A DNA stretch of 64,000 nt from Loripinus fragilis (taxonomy: Eukaryota; Mollusca; Bivalvia; Lucinida; Lucinidae): assembly GCA_964019695.1 (NCBI GenBank), contig OZ026522.1, forward strand, positions 72,385,601 through 72,449,600, in the 5' to 3' direction. The translations under genes were made by a program, and so were the position numbers. The notes below the pieces were generated by a model. That model saw nothing but the letters and a program-made list of their open reading frames with translations, ran no database searches and was not told the origin of the DNA. Of the stretch, positions 39,557 through 52,599 are shown one piece after another. Position 1 is the stretch's first letter, and each line of letters begins with the position of its first letter.

Positions 39557-39753
39557 CTATTTATCATATGACATTAAGATTACTTTGAAATCTCATTTCT
39601 GGCCTAAAACAGTTTTGTTTTGTCATTTTGTACGCAACGTTGTTATGGACGTCATTACGTTTCCCGAAAATCTGTAAACCACTAGTGGTTTATCGATTTT
39701 ATCGCATGGCGTTATTTCACTTCCAGACGCGACGTCATATAAAATAGCACCTT

Positions 39754-41325
39754 TTTAGCTCACCTGAGCCAAAGGTGAGCTACTGTGATCGGCCTTTGTC
39801 CGTCGTCCGTCCGTCCGTCGTGCATAAACTGTTTCTTTAAATGACATCTCCTCCTGAACCACTTGTCCCAATTTCATATAACTTCACATCTTTCAAAAGT
39901 GCATAAATGGTTCCGCTCCACCGAACAGGAGGGCCGCCAGAGTTCCAGATAAGAAATCTTTTAAACGATATCTCCTCCCGAACAACTGACCCAAACCCAA
40001 ATTAATTCACAGAATTATTCCTCACATCCTTTACCAAAATTGCACAAATGCTTATGCTCCTCTGAACAGAAGGGCTGCCAGAACTCCAGATAGCAAATAC
40101 CTTTAAACGGCATTTCCCCTTGAACCACTGATACAAATTCATAATAATTTCAAAGGATTATTCCTCATGATGACTTCTACCAAAATTGCACAAATGGTTC
40201 CAGTCTACTGAACAAAGGGACTGCCAGAGCTCTAGATAAGAAATGTCTTTAAACGACATCTACTCCTGGACCACTGGTCCAAATTTCATATAACTTCACA
40301 TAAATGTTCCCCAAGATACCCTCTTTCAAAATTTTATAAATGGTTCCGCTCCAACGAACAGGAGGGCCGCCAGAGTTCCAGATAAGAACTATTTCAAACG
40401 ACATCTCCTCATAAACCACTGTCCCAAATTCAATATCATTTCACAGAAGTGTTCCTCATAATACCCTCTATCAAAAATTCACAAACGGTTCCACTCCACT
40501 GATCAAAGGGGCTGTCAGAGCTCTAGATGAGAAATGTCGTGTGTCTGTTTATTAATGCCTTGTGGTCATCTGCTGGGAAAGGGCTGGCTTTTTGGCTCTC
40601 ATTTGTGATGTCTAATTGCGAAGTTGTCACTTTCCCATTGGTATCCTGGGTCAGGTGTGGTGCTTGGTTGTATCGATTCCTGATCTTCGCCCTCTTTCTT
40701 ACTTAAACGAAATGTACTACTAAACCACTAAGTCCAAATAAAAAATATTATAGGAATCTAGTAAGGAACACAAAGCTTGCAAATGTGGCTGTCTTGTTTG
40801 TAGAGAGGTTATGCCCTTGATTCTTGGAAGATTGATTTTCCCATGCAAATAGCTACATTGTCCATTGTATGTTTAAGGTGTCACAGGTAGACTTTCCTAA
40901 TAAATGTGTACTTCAGTCTCTGAATGTTGCATTTATCATAGCAAACGATTTCCAGTATACAAAGGATTTATTCCCCATTATCAGACAAGTTCAATCGAGT
41001 AATGCCCCTGGGTATGAAACCGCTAGAGCTAGAGCCTTGGTATTGTTTTTGTAACATCATCTTGTGAACCCCTACCAAGTTTGTTCAAATTATGCCCCTG
41101 GCAGCCAAATATGGCCCCGCTCGAATGTCACTTGTTTTATTTGTTTAAGTTCTACATCCTTTTAATTTTGTCAACATAGCTCATGTTAAGTGATAATGAA
41201 ACTGCTAATCTATCAAAATGCATACATGTAGCTGGACTTTGAGAGGAGCTTTCCTCTCCTATACCTTTATAAACAGTCATTCTCAGGTGAGCGACACAGG
41301 GCCCAAGGGCCCTCTTGTTTCAAAA
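39754..41325 (+). repeat. AGCTCACC repeat element with about 160-bp tandem units
   Basis: The head is TTAGCTCACCTGAGCCAAAGGTGAGCTA with GTCCGTCCGTCCGTCG. Five diverged units follow with GAACAGGAGGGCCGCCAGAGTTCCAGATAAGAAAT and ACGA(C/T)ATCTCCTC blocks (to about 40545). The tail is TCTCAGGTGAGCGACACAGGGCCCAAGGGCCCTCTTG (41281-41318), which mirrors the head. The core repeat of 2213 is inside it at about 40629-40712. Confidence 0.7.
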
Positions 41326-42107
41326 AGCATCTCTTCAAAAACATATGTTGAATTTGAACTGAAACTTGTTAAATGCACGGGTCTAGGAGAATATGGAGAT
41401 AAAGATGTGCTAAAGTCACTCTGTTAAGATATCCAAGATTACCATCATTGCACCCATGACATCTCCTCCAGAACCATATATTGGATTGAAATAAGACTTG
41501 GTAGGATCACCATGGCAACATAAAGTGTCAGAATTTCTATGTAACATGCCATGATCAGTCCCATCGGTGTATTACAACGATTTTACATAATAATTATGCC
41601 TTATGTTGTTCTGCATCCCTTAATCATTTAGTGGGTGTGTTTTGCAGTTTGACTAAAAACGTTTTGGGGACTCTTTTGGTTACTCTGCAATATGCATTTT
41701 GGTGAACATCTAATTGTTCTGAATGATTACTTTGGCATGTGATGACACCTTGCCAGGAGATTAAATTTGTACAGAGAGAAATTCATATTCATTACTGTTT
41801 CATTTAGTTAACATGTACATTGTAGTTCGTTTGAATGGTGAAATATCTCTCTTTCTTTTTCTTCTTTGTAAGCTTACATTGGTATATTGGGCGTCATTTG
41901 CCCAAACAAAATGTAAAAAACCTACTAAGCGTGGTACACATCATTCCAGCTGATGTAAAACGTGAAACATGCCAATTTAACATACATTGTGATAATAGGA
42001 AACGATATTATCTCCCTAACTTGAGATAATCTTAGCTAAATTGATCACGGGGAAAGTTAAAATTATAAGGAATGACAAGGATATGAAACAATCAGGTAAG
42101 TACTGTC
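41326..42107. other. No gene seen
   Basis: Repeat-like sequence with AACATATGTTGAATTTGAACTGAAACTTG and ACCATATATTGGATTGAAATAAGACTTGG as two loose copies (41340, 41473). No exon recognised. Confidence 0.4.
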
Positions 42108-42356
42108 GTGCCAACCAACAGTGACAGTGACGTCGTGTTTTGTTAACAATTGTTAAGTAAAACATTAATTTGTACGCTCCACTTGAGCTAATGCGAATCG
42201 ATAGATCACTTGTGTGTTAATCCTATCCGCAGAGCACCTGTGTATTAATCCTATCCTGTGGATAGGATTAACACACAAGTGATCTATCGATTATAAGTCC
42301 CTGATAACTTTATAAACAACACATGACGTCACTGTCACTCTTGGCTGGCAGGACAG
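42108..42356. mobile_element. Palindromic MITE with TGACGTC ends, copy 4
   Basis: Left arm CCAACCAACAGTGACAGTGACGTCGTG, right arm ATGACGTCACTGTCACTCTTGGCTGGCAGG. The interior arms AATCGATAGATCACTTGTGTGTTAATCCTATCC and GGATAGGATTAACACACAAGTGATCTATCGATT are almost perfect. Confidence 0.8.
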
Positions 42357-42470
42357 TATAGTGCATTAGAATAATAAATTCATTTATAGTGATGTCATGT
42401 CAGTAATATAAACAAGGTGGCGAGATGTTTGGTTATGAGATAGGTATTATGTCCTGTCTGGTTACATTTG

Positions 42471-42706
42471 AGCCGTGACATTAGATTTCCAACTATGTGG
42501 TATGTGCGACCAGCAAAGCCTCAGATCAGCCTGCTCATACGCGCAATCTGATCAGAGCCTCAGCTTGTCGCTTAAATATCTAATGACTGTTAAACTACTG
42601 ACCGAACCTCATTTGAGGTTTCTAAGCTTAAAAGGAGGCTACATAGGCTCGTCTGAATCTACACTTTTCAAAATACCACCTTGTTGGAAATCACGTGTCA
42701 CGGCTC
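42471..42706. mobile_element. MITE with GAGCCGTGACAT ends (uninterrupted copy)
   Basis: The ends are GAGCCGTGACATTAGATTTCC and GGAAATCACGTGTCACGGCTC. It is the inverted homologue of 9493-9988 without the insert there, so it acts as a natural empty site. Confidence 0.8.
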
Positions 42707-42990
42707 ATTTATTCGCTCTTTTCCTGTAGGCTTCAAGCAATTTATGTATAATCGTATACGTATATGCATGCATTTTGACGCAAATAAAACAACGTTAGCT
42801 CTATTTTATGCAACCAGTTGCCAGTGACACGCGTACGGAAAAATGTTATCCTTTAAACTAAAAATTCTGATTTTGTTGAGTATCATCTATTTTCGTCTCT
42901 CTGTTTGCAAAAGATGGAATTTGAGATGTCCAGATAATACTGTTGATCGCCAGACATTCCTGTCATATGTAAGTATTTGATGTTATCGTT

Positions 42991-43090
42991 GTGCTGAGGG
43001 CCTCATGGAAGATTAACTGTTACATTGTGCTCGTATGTATTTGCTAAATGTAGTAAGCCTCTTTAAATAAAGTCTTTACTTACTTACTTA
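42991..43090 (+). mobile_element. Probable LINE or SINE 3' tail ending in (TTAC)n
   Basis: GCTGAGGGCCTCATGGAAGATTAACTG, then AGTAAGCCTCTTTAAATAAAGTCTTTAC and three TTAC units. A poly(A)-like signal followed by a short simple repeat is typical of truncated non-LTR elements. Confidence 0.5.
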
Positions 43091-43099
43091 AACAAGATG

Positions 43100-43175
43100 T
43101 GTATATATATGTAGCCAGGTCACGGCTTTTATATTTATATATTGAGAAAAAAAAATAGGTAACCAAAATTAACAT
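43100..43175 (+). repeat. 75-bp repeat (GTAGCCAGGTCACGGC), copy 1
   Basis: TATATATGTAGCCAGGTCACGGCTTTTATATTTATATATTGAG and AAAATAGGTAACCAAAATTAA are nearly identical at 46230-46302. Confidence 0.7.
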
Positions 43176-43274
43176 ACCAGAGTGATTTTACTAGGAGAGA
43201 CTATATTACCGGGAATTAACATACCTGAGAGATACTTTGGCTAAATGGCCAATAACAACAACAACAACAACAAC

Positions 43275-43548
43275 GGGGTACTCCGATATATTCAAATGCA
43301 TACGTAGGCTCGAACCATCTTTTTGAGGTTCAAAATTTTGAATTTGAGTATTTTTCATTTTTTATTTAATTTTGGTTCTGAAGAAATTGTGGATATTTTT
43401 GGGGTCATTACAAAATGTGACTATTTCCAAGGGACATTTCGCAAAATTTCAAATATTTTTTGATACGCCTGATATTCCTGATATTTAGGGGAGCAAACAG
43501 TAGATGCTGGGTCCAAGCCTACGTTTGATGAAACATTGAGAGTACCCC
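43275..43548. mobile_element. MITE with GGGGTACTC ends, copy 2
   Basis: Ends GGGGTACTCCGATA and GAGAGTACCCC; internal AACAGTAGATGCTGGGTCC shared with 28821-29164. A (CAA)n run abuts the left end. Confidence 0.65.
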
Positions 43549-44121
43549 ACACACACCCTTGGGTCTCCAGCAACCATGGAAACCCCAACAAATAAAAAAA
43601 ATCTCCATTTTTTTATTTCTCGCGTCGTGACTTATTTAAAACATGTCTTCTTTCACTTCGTCGGATATCTTTTTTAAAGATATTTCTTTAAGGTGGTACG
43701 GGACCCCTGTCAAAAGATAACCGATTGTTTTTAAAAAAGTAAGAGTTATCTTTATTTATTGTCTTAAAACGTACAAGTATTGGCGTTTTCAAAAAAATAT
43801 CATTTATGAAAACATCTGTATGACCAAATATATTGTGACCGTCTGGTCCAGTTCCACCCCTCAATGCGTTCCGAGTTATATTCTTTGACTTTTCGCTTAC
43901 TGTAAAGGCGGCGCCTCATGAATGCGTAATTAGGACTGGTCAACCTTAGGCATAGGTAAAAGCTGAAAATTAGGCGTGGTTTTATTCAAAAGTAACTCTA
44001 TCATCTTGCGCCATTATCGCAGTAAAGACGCAAAACACATTATTTAGTCCTTAAAACGCAAGGCAAAATAACTGAATCTGAAAATGTCTATTTAACATAA
44101 GCAAAGAGGAAAAAACATTGT
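43549..44121. other. No gene seen; repeat ends present
   Basis: TTAAGGTGGTACGGGACC at 43690 is the mirror of GAGTCCGGTACTACCTTAA at 54391, suggesting another dispersed element. TTACTGTAAAGGCGGCGCC (43899) and TTTACAGTAACAGTAAGCGAAAAGTC (44419) face each other. Confidence 0.4.
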
Positions 44122-44167
44122 GGACCCAGATCAGACTGCTCCTATAGGAGCAGTCTGATCTGGGTCC
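44122..44167. repeat. Perfect 46-bp palindrome
   Basis: GGACCCAGATCAGACTGCTCC and its complement are joined through TATA with no mismatch. Similar but imperfect hairpins are at 45412-45455 and 30308-30380. Probably the centre of a MITE of the GATCTGGGTC family. Confidence 0.85.
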
Positions 44168-44864
<697 letters not shown>

Positions 44865-44997
44865 GATTATTGCATTATTGCCCTGAAGATAGGAAACCGG
44901 TTGGCAATAATAAAAATGGTAAAAAAAATCATCCATGTGCTTATGTTGTTTAATTTTTTCTTATAATTTACTTGTTTGGGGACATTTTAATTAGTTT

Positions 44998-45171
<174 letters not shown>

Positions 45172-45787
45172 GAGTTGTAAGAATTAATCATGCAGTCTTC
45201 AGACTAATTAGAAAAAGCTTAAATATACGAAAACAGCCAGGAGGGACACATTACCCCGCCCCTCCGTCTCCATCTATTATTGTGCTCGCATAACATTGGT
45301 CAACCAAACAGACCGTGACATTGATTAAGTGATCAAAATAGTGTTAAACACGAATCGTCTACATTTGTCGTCAGCTGGAGCGTTTTAGAGGCATTTGTGA
45401 CGAACAGTGTGGGCCTAGATCGGACTGTCTATATAAGAGCAGTCTGATCTGGGTCTTCGGTGTTTGTCAGTGGTGTTGGGAAGTTGTGTGCAGCGGACGA
45501 CTTCAGCGGACGACATTTCAGATGCATTTTTGAGGTTAATGGGCATGAGAAAATAAACATTCACATTGGGTTTCAAAGACATGTAGCAACCTGAACATGT
45601 CTGTAAGCATAACTTGTCATGACATGCTTCGGTATGCGCGCATCGTCTCAATCTCATCGGGGTTTAGACAATGTGCGTGTGTCGACACATGCCACCTAGC
45701 ACTTGTTGGTACAAACTTAACAAATTACTAATGTTAAAACCCCAAAGTATCTACTGAAATTAATCACCATGTCTTGACGATAATACT

Positions 45788-45871
45788 ATTTATTTACTTA
45801 TTTATTTATTTATTTATTTATTTTTTTATTTATTTATTTGTTTATTTATTTATTTATTTATTTATTTATTT
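45788..45871. repeat. (TTTA)n microsatellite
   Basis: TTTA units with a few interruptions. Confidence 0.9.
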
Positions 45872-46229
45872 GCGAATTCTGATGTTATAGTCTATGAGTG
45901 CTGAAATATTGTGTGCATTTTGACTAAATCGCGTTGGCAACTCTGTGCAACTTAAACCTATAACAAACTACGCTCCTGTACAAGCAAGAGTAAGAAATTA
46001 TTTAACTATAATTTAATTATTACCTACACGCCTGGGGCTTCGATTGTGGCCACTCTTTCGAGAACCCATGGTCGATCCTTTGGCGGATAGGAGGGAAACC
46101 TGGTCCCAGCAAAATGCAGATGTGTGCCGGCGCGAATACTGTAAACGTTGTTTGACAGGGTTTTGCTATGGCTTTGCTGAAGTACTAAACTAAAGTAGTT
46201 TTGTCTTATATACTATGTATACATATAAT
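45872..46229. other. No gene seen
   Basis: Low-complexity flank; GAGAACCCATGGTCGATCC (46060) resembles a tRNA-type B-box but has no partner A-box. Confidence 0.35.
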
Positions 46230-46302
46230 TGTGAATATATATGTAGCCAGGTCACGGCTTTTATATTTATATATTGAGAAAAAAATAGGTAACCAAAATT
46301 AA
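46230..46302 (+). repeat. 75-bp repeat, copy 2
   Basis: Near-identical to 43100-43175 and directly joined to the repeat that follows. Confidence 0.7.
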
Positions 46303-46339
46303 GCAGAATAATGCTATTAACACAGTTAGAATCAGAAGA

Positions 46340-47110
46340 ATCTTTAAAATATAGCCTCCTAGTCTATGTCGAATGGGTATCCCGTGTAAATTTTGTGACG
46401 ATTTTTGGTGACCTATACCAAAATAAACTTTGGGTCATATGTAACAATTTGAACCAGTTCGCCCATCTGAGCTCCGCGTCTGGTCCGAGAAATGACGTCA
46501 TCAAAATGGCGGCCATAGTGCTACTTATGTACACATATAAGACATCGTATTTAAAGCAATAGTTGAGGGAGAATGTAATGCTAGAAATGATTTTTCGTCT
46601 TTATTTAACTGATTGGACGTCAAACAATACGAAAAAGATGTGTTGCATTTTTTCAGACGCCTAAAGTCCTTTGGGGCTCCCAAATCGGTAAATTTGACCC
46701 AGATCCCATTACTTTTGTTGTAATCCTGTAGAAAGTTCGTGCTAAAATTAAGTGATTTTTGTTCTGGTTTAGTTAATTTGGGGCCATTCTATACAAAATA
46801 TGAAGTGAATTAGGTTTTATATCCCTAGAATGGAAGACAAATCTATTTTGGGGTCCTTATTTCATTGAAATAGGCCTAGAGCCGAATTATGGAGCTGTTA
46901 TCGTACACGACATTTGACCTTATAGTCTATGTCGAATGGGAATCTCGTGTAAATTTTGTGACGACTTTTGGTGACCTATATCAAAATAAACTTCGGGGCA
47001 TATGTAAAAATTTAAACCAGTTCACACATCTGAATTCTGCGTCTGGACCGAATGATGACGTCATCAAAATGGCCGCTTAAGTGCTACTTATGCACATATA
47101 TACATAAGTA
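46340..47110 (+). repeat. Two direct copies of TCTATGTCGAATGGG repeat
   Basis: Copies at about 46350-46545 and 46922-47110 share TATGTCGAATGGGNATC, TGTAAATTTTGTGACGA, TTTGGTGACCTATA, AATAAACTT and ATGACGTCATCAAAATGGC. Inverted relatives are at 50690-50945 and 51105-51290. Confidence 0.8.
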
Positions 47111-47639
47111 ATTAGATTCAAAGCACTAGTTATGTGATAATTTCTTGCTGAAATCAATTTCTGTCTTTATTTGATTGTTTTGGTGTCTTCTGATACGACA
47201 ATGACGTGTTTCTTTTTTTCTGATCACTGGAACCAGTTTTTGGGCTTCGGATTCAATGAAAATAACCCAGAACCAATTATCGTACTTGATATCCAGCTTA
47301 AATTCTCATCTGACAGACTAGTGAAGCCGGATATCAAACACATGAGCCCTGGTGTACACGGCGAGGAGTACAGCGGCTCCTTTGTTTTGATGCATTTGAG
47401 ACCATACTATATAAATATGACTGACCCCTGGAGCTATTTTGGGATACTTTTTGGGGTTAAAGTCCTATTCAATTGTCATGGCCATGTCGAGATGGTCAGT
47501 TAACCTAACCACGCTTTTCCGGGGCAGGCTTAGACTAGGCAGTACTTTGTGCACACGCTTTCGCTTGTAACTGACAATATTCCTTCTTGAATCACTGATA
47601 GAAGGAGAATGACCATAGAAAATATTTCATGATCAGCCT
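47111..47639. other. No gene seen
   Basis: The 110-codon plus ORF (47171-47503) has no recognised domain and continues the repeat unit above; I do not call it a gene. Confidence 0.4.
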
Positions 47640-47725
47640 CCATGAAAGTATTGGGCCCGGATCGAACTCAAGGCACTTGTATCAGCAATCGAACTCACTA
47701 CCGATTGCTCTACAGGGCCAAGTCA
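47635..47725 (-). repeat. tRNA-derived SINE head
   Basis: On the minus strand: GGCCCTGTAGAGCAATCGGTAG (A-box region), then GAGTTCGATCCGGGCCC (B-box region) about 30 bases later. The order and spacing are those of a tRNA. Downstream AATACTTTCATGGAGGCTGATCATG continues as the SINE body. Confidence 0.55.
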
Positions 47726-47869
47726 TTTTGGGGTTCCTATTTTACTTAAATTGACCCTGAATCTATAAGTTCAGTTTTTGCCCTATTTGATTGCTTTAGA
47801 GCCATACTATATGAATTATTGATTGCTGGGCTCATTGACCTGGTCTATCAGTCAGGAGCATATGAGGCA

Positions 47870-48075
47870 TTCGCAAGGGTTTGGTGAACAAGGGAAAATG
47901 GCATTTATTTCAGGGGAACATAGGAAGAAAGGCCAAATTTTGAGTGGAACAGAGACAATATAAGGGAACTGGGAATATAAGAAAACAAAATTTTATCGAA
48001 CAGAGGAACAAGCCAATTTATTTCAGAGTAACAAGGAAACATATACCCCCCCCCCCTCTGAGAGGGCTTCGCATA
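47870..48075 (-). repeat. GGGGAACAGGGGAACA-type repeat ending in C-run, copy 1
   Basis: Contains AGGGAAC, GAACAAGCCAATTTATTTCAG and a run of 13 C before TCTGAGAGGGC. It is the inverted homologue of 56600-56790 (CTGAAATAAATTGGCTTGTTCCCC). Confidence 0.65.
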
Positions 48076-48325
48076 TCACTTAGGCGACAGAATACGACCA
48101 AAGTAATGGCATACAATATTACTCAAATTTCGCTATTGTAATACAAGCAATGATGTTCAAACAAATGCTCCTGCATAAGCTATTTGTGGTGAGAAATGAT
48201 GCAAGCAGATTTACTGCAACCATTTATTACTCTTTATTTGGAGGTAATGTTGTTATAATAGGAACATAAGTGTCGCCTTATCAACTCCAACATGATTTTC
48301 GTGTTTATGAATGTTTATTGTATTC

Positions 48326-48412
48326 TTGTTACTTTCCCATGGGGTATCCTGGGTCAGGTGTGGTACTTTATTGTATCGTTTCCTGATCTTTGCCATCTTT
48401 CTTACTTTCAAG
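48326..48412 (+). repeat. 85-bp core repeat, copy 3 of 3
   Basis: TACTTTCCCATGGGGTATCCTGGGTCAGGTGTGG and TTCCTGATCTTTGCCATCTTTCTTACTT match 40629 and 2213. Confidence 0.65.
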
Positions 48413-48930
48413 CAACTGTATAGTGAGAATTGGCTCCTTTGTGGATTCCCATATGATGCCCTAATACTGAGATCTTTTGACACTCTAAAGAAGAGAAAGT
48501 TTAGTTTCCTACGAAACAACCACTATCTGAACCTAGTAAAATTAGTAAAATTTCCAATGGTTGCTCCTGGCTGACAAGCAGGCATATATATTGTTCGAGA
48601 GCATTCTTAGTCCCGTCTTCCAGTGGAACATGACCCAGTTTCATGAAAGCTTCATGGACAGAAGAATCAGCGTTACTGAAAGCTTTCCAACATAATATTT
48701 TACCTTGCCGGACATCAATCCAGTAAAATCAGCAACATCTACTGACAAAAGTGAACGTAAAGATCTTTGCATGCTGACTTCGGCTGATCTAGACCTTAAC
48801 CTATAACCATCGCATCAGCAAGTTCGCTTGCTAAGTATATCTCATCCTGGCCTTTGATAGACAAACCTAAACCCTTTTTTCAGCTACACACCATAAGCAA
48901 TTAGTGTGCTTAATACGAACACCTTCCATC
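48413..48930. other. No gene seen
   Basis: No exon, RNA or element recognised. Confidence 0.4.
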
Positions 48931-50680
48931 AAAAATGAAAGAAGTTCGTGTTACGAGTTGTAAGACAGGTTTCAAGTATACTTGACCTTGACCTTTGACT
49001 CCGAAATTATATCAGTAATCTGAAAAGCTTCGTTGTCATCAAGACATCATAAGCAATCAGTGTGCTAAATACGAAAACCTTCGGGCAAAACTCAAGAAGG
49101 CAGTTGCAAGGGCAGCTATATATATCCCTAACCGCAGAACGACGGAGTGGTTGGACCTGTAGTTGTCACCGAGCGCTTCGTGCTCCCAAATGTAGATCAC
49201 AGCGTCCAGGGTTCGATTATTGCTTGACCTATACATCACCTCATTGCACTCAGCTTTTTATCCATCCATCCATAATCATAGCATGACTAAAATACTGTTT
49301 TAAAGGACATAAAATGGCAAGGCAACCATGCATGTCTTTGGTTGCTGAGAGCAAAAGTCATTAGCCCCATGACTGGTACCATGAACGGCCATGGACATGT
49401 GTTCTGCGCATTTTTCTTAACTTAGGTCAATATGTTACCAGAGTTAAATGAATATCCTTCAAGGCTTGGTATGCAGTTAGGACACTGACCTTGAGCCCGA
49501 ATAACGGAGACATGTATTCTGTACATCTTCTCACTGAAGAAACCACTTTAGTTTAGCAAATTTAAAAGAAACATAATGCAAACATGAAATCAAATGTCCA
49601 AATTATTGACCATCAACTGTGACCTTGAGTTGGCATGGATGAAACATAATGTTTGCATACAGTCTCAATGAGATGAATAAAATGAAACTCTTCTGACATA
49701 CTGGAAGGATTTCAAAAGTTCAAACTATTGACCTTAATTTTTTACATAGTGTTTTAGCCACAGTGTTGTCATACATTTTGCATATCCTCTCACTGAACAT
49801 GACATTTCGCCTATATTTTATGAAATAATTTCAGGGTAAAGGCGATAGGGTGCGGCCATAGAATTAAAGGCTCAAACGTGTGGTCATCACTGGTGACCAC
49901 GACCTTGTGGTCATGATTGAATTACACACTTCGCACATCATCTAACTTAGACAAATATTCGACCAAAGTTAAATTTAGGGTGGACATGGAATTCAATGTT
50001 CAATTCCACTACCTTCTACTGTGACCTTGGCCTTGAGTTTGCATGCTTGAGCTATGTGTTTTGCATACCCTCGCACTGAGCTGAACATCTTATCAAAGTG
50101 TAATGATAATCCTTCAAGGGTTTGAAGCGATATGGAGCATACGCGCAATTGAAGGCTAAATTCCATTACCTGTAACTGCAACCCTGACTTTGAGTCTGCG
50201 TAATTGAGTCATGGGTTCTGCACACCGTCTAACTGAGGTGAACATTTGACCAAAGCTTCGAGAATTTTTGAAGGTTTAATGAGATACAAGAGTTATGGAT
50301 AAATACGGATTAATAGACACTTCGGGTTGGTGGATTTATGAATGTGAACTGTTAGGCAAATTTTAAATATATTTGACCTTGACCTTTGACTCCAAAGTCA
50401 TATTGGTGATCTTAATTTTTTTTGTAATCTACACACCACAGGCAACCATTGTGCAAAATATGAACACCCTTGTCAAAACATAAAAGAGGAGTTCGTGCTA
50501 GGAGCCATAATTCAGATAGATTCTAAGTATATTTGACTTTGATCTTCGAGTCCAAGGTCACATCGTAGATCAGATCTGAGACCTTTGTTATAGTCTGCGC
50601 TCAATAGCCAATTACTGTGCCAAATATGAACACCTTGGCATGTACAATATTGTGTAAATGTAATTTTCATTAACAAGCTG
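48931..50680 (+). repeat. Large diverged tandem array with GACCTTGACCTTTGACTCC units
   Basis: Units recur with TTTNAAGTATACTTGACCTTGACCTTTGACTCC, (G/A)CACACCA(T/C)A(A/G)GCAA and TGTGC(T/A)AAATA(C/T)GAACACC (48985, 50377, 50540), and a second unit type with CTCACTGA...GAACAT...ACCAAAGTT (49550-50240). A B-box-like GGGTTCGATTATTGC lies at 49210. Confidence 0.65.
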
Positions 50681-50689
50681 GAGCGGCAC

Positions 50690-51290
50690 GAGCACTTAAC
50701 TATAAAAGACTTTGCCTGGCTAACATACTTAAATACATATATACTATGAATATTCGATTCAATAGCGCGGTGACCGCCATTTTGATGACGTCACTATTTA
50801 CCTCAGAAGCGGATCTCAGATGTGTGAACTGGATAAAATCGTTTCTAATGCCTGAAAGTTTAATTTGATATAGTTCGCCGAAAATCGTCACGAAATTTAC
50901 ACGGGGCCAAATTTTGTCCTTTTCGACATATGCTACAATGTGACTCATGCTCTTTGCTCATGGGCAAGATGGCCTATTGCATTTCAAAATAGAATTCTGT
51001 GTAAATATTGTTTCTGTTTAAAATCTGGAGCAGTACTGGCATTAAATCTATTAACAAAAACGTTTATTTTGCCAACATACTTTGATTTTTCTTAAATACA
51101 CACGCATTATAATTGTGCGATGGCCGCCATTTTGATGACGTCATTACTCGGACCAGAAGCCGAATTCAGATGGGCGAACTGATTAAAATTGTTGCTAATA
51201 CCCCAAAGTTTAATTTTATATAGGTCGCCAAAAATCGTCACGAAATTTACACGGGACCATTTTTTTGGCCCATTCGACATAGACTATCCC
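50690..51290 (-). repeat. Two inverted copies of TCTATGTCGAATGGG repeat
   Basis: Copies at about 50690-50945 and 51105-51290 carry, on the minus strand, the same blocks as 46340-47110, including ATGACGTCATCAAAATGGCGG. Two direct pairs in opposite orientation about 4 kb apart. Confidence 0.8.
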
Positions 51291-51419
51291 CTTTAACTCT
51301 TGCAGAAGAGTTAAACACATCTAAATAATCCATTTTAAAAATTACTGAAATGTAGCAATGTTATTCTCCTGTTGTCGCCACCATGCTATGTTTGACTCAT
51401 TTCATATGTTGTGCTCATA

Positions 51420-51679
51420 TGTAACAATTGTTATCTGAGCCTAGAAATAAAGAGATTGTTTTTTCTTGTTTTATATATATACACAGACAACAAATTAGAA
51501 ATTCCAATTTTAGAATCCTACATGTAAGCAACCATATAGCTACTAATGCAAGAAATTGTGAAACTCCATTCAAGCTATTTCCTTTATATAAAATGAAGGA
51601 AGCGGACACAACGATACGCAAGATGAAAGAATCCTATTTTATTGACTTGTTTAAACCTAAACTAAATCGAATGTTTTAA
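51420..51679 (+). pseudogene. Penelope-like element fragment (GIY-YIG end region)
   Basis: The reading NHIATNARNCETPFKLFPLY, then IRKMKESYFIDLFKPKLNRMF-stop, resembles the C-terminal endonuclease end of Penelope-like reverse transcriptases (from memory: a PF-x-x-FP block and a final F-I-x-x-F-K-P-x-LN). Only about 80 codons are kept; the reverse transcriptase is absent upstream. The non-coding piece after it (51790-51830) ends in CCTGAAGATC and GAAACCGGTTGAATC before a (TA)n run. Confidence is limited by the short length. Confidence 0.4.
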
Positions 51680-51789
51680 ACATGAACTTAGGGGTTTTTA
51701 TGCATACATTGGGGTTTATTTACGTACGTTACGGTACGTTACGTTACATTAAGACGTCGTTACTATGACGCTGACGCCATTTTTATTAC

Positions 51790-51976
<187 letters not shown>

Positions 51977-52064
51977 AGCTGTGTATAATCTAATATGGCC
52001 ATTCACATGTGCATGCTTGTCTTACCATTAACTAATTGCATTTGTGTATTTTATCCCTTCTTTA

Positions 52065-52135
52065 CCCATTGCCGCAGTGGTAGAATGTTCAACTTGAGAC
52101 CAAGTAGTCCCTGGTTTGAGCCCTATGGCTTGTTT
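52065..52135 (+). repeat. tRNA-like sequence
   Basis: TTGCCGCAGTGGTAGAATG (A-box-like), ACTTGAGACCAAGT as possible anticodon arm, and CTGGTTTGAGCCC (B-box-like) in tRNA order. Arms do not fold well enough for a functional call; SINE head likely. Confidence 0.4.
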
Positions 52136-52599
52136 GTTTACTTATTTGTTTGTGTTTATCATGGGAGTGACATAACGACATGTACCACTAGTGGCTTACA
52201 AATTTTGGTAACGCTATGTAATGACGTCCGTAATGGTTTCTCATATAATTATATGGCAACATCAAAGCATAGTTCCACGCAATTTCTATACGCGATTTAA
52301 AAGTAGTTTTAGCGTCATACAATAAATAGAACCTAACAGTCGTGCTCCTGTATTATTTAATTTATTAAGCTTTTCACGAATAAGTGACAAAATTCTTGGC
52401 AAGCCTTGCATTTCATCTCTTTTTACAGCTCGTTTAATAACTTCAATATTGGGATCAAACGTGATTTTCTATGCATTACCACCTGCTAGAACACCAGGGT
52501 GGTGTTGAAATCCAAACCAGAAAGGCGAGGGTTATGACTATCCCTGAGGGGTCTAGCAGATATACATTGTAAGTGTATCAGAAAACCATCATTACATAT

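Noticed and set aside
39322..39588. 88-codon ORF
   Set aside because: It crosses an inverted repeat and reads parts of both arms.
47171..47503. 110-codon ORF as host gene
   Set aside because: No domain, no matching copy at protein level, and it lies in repeat-derived sequence.
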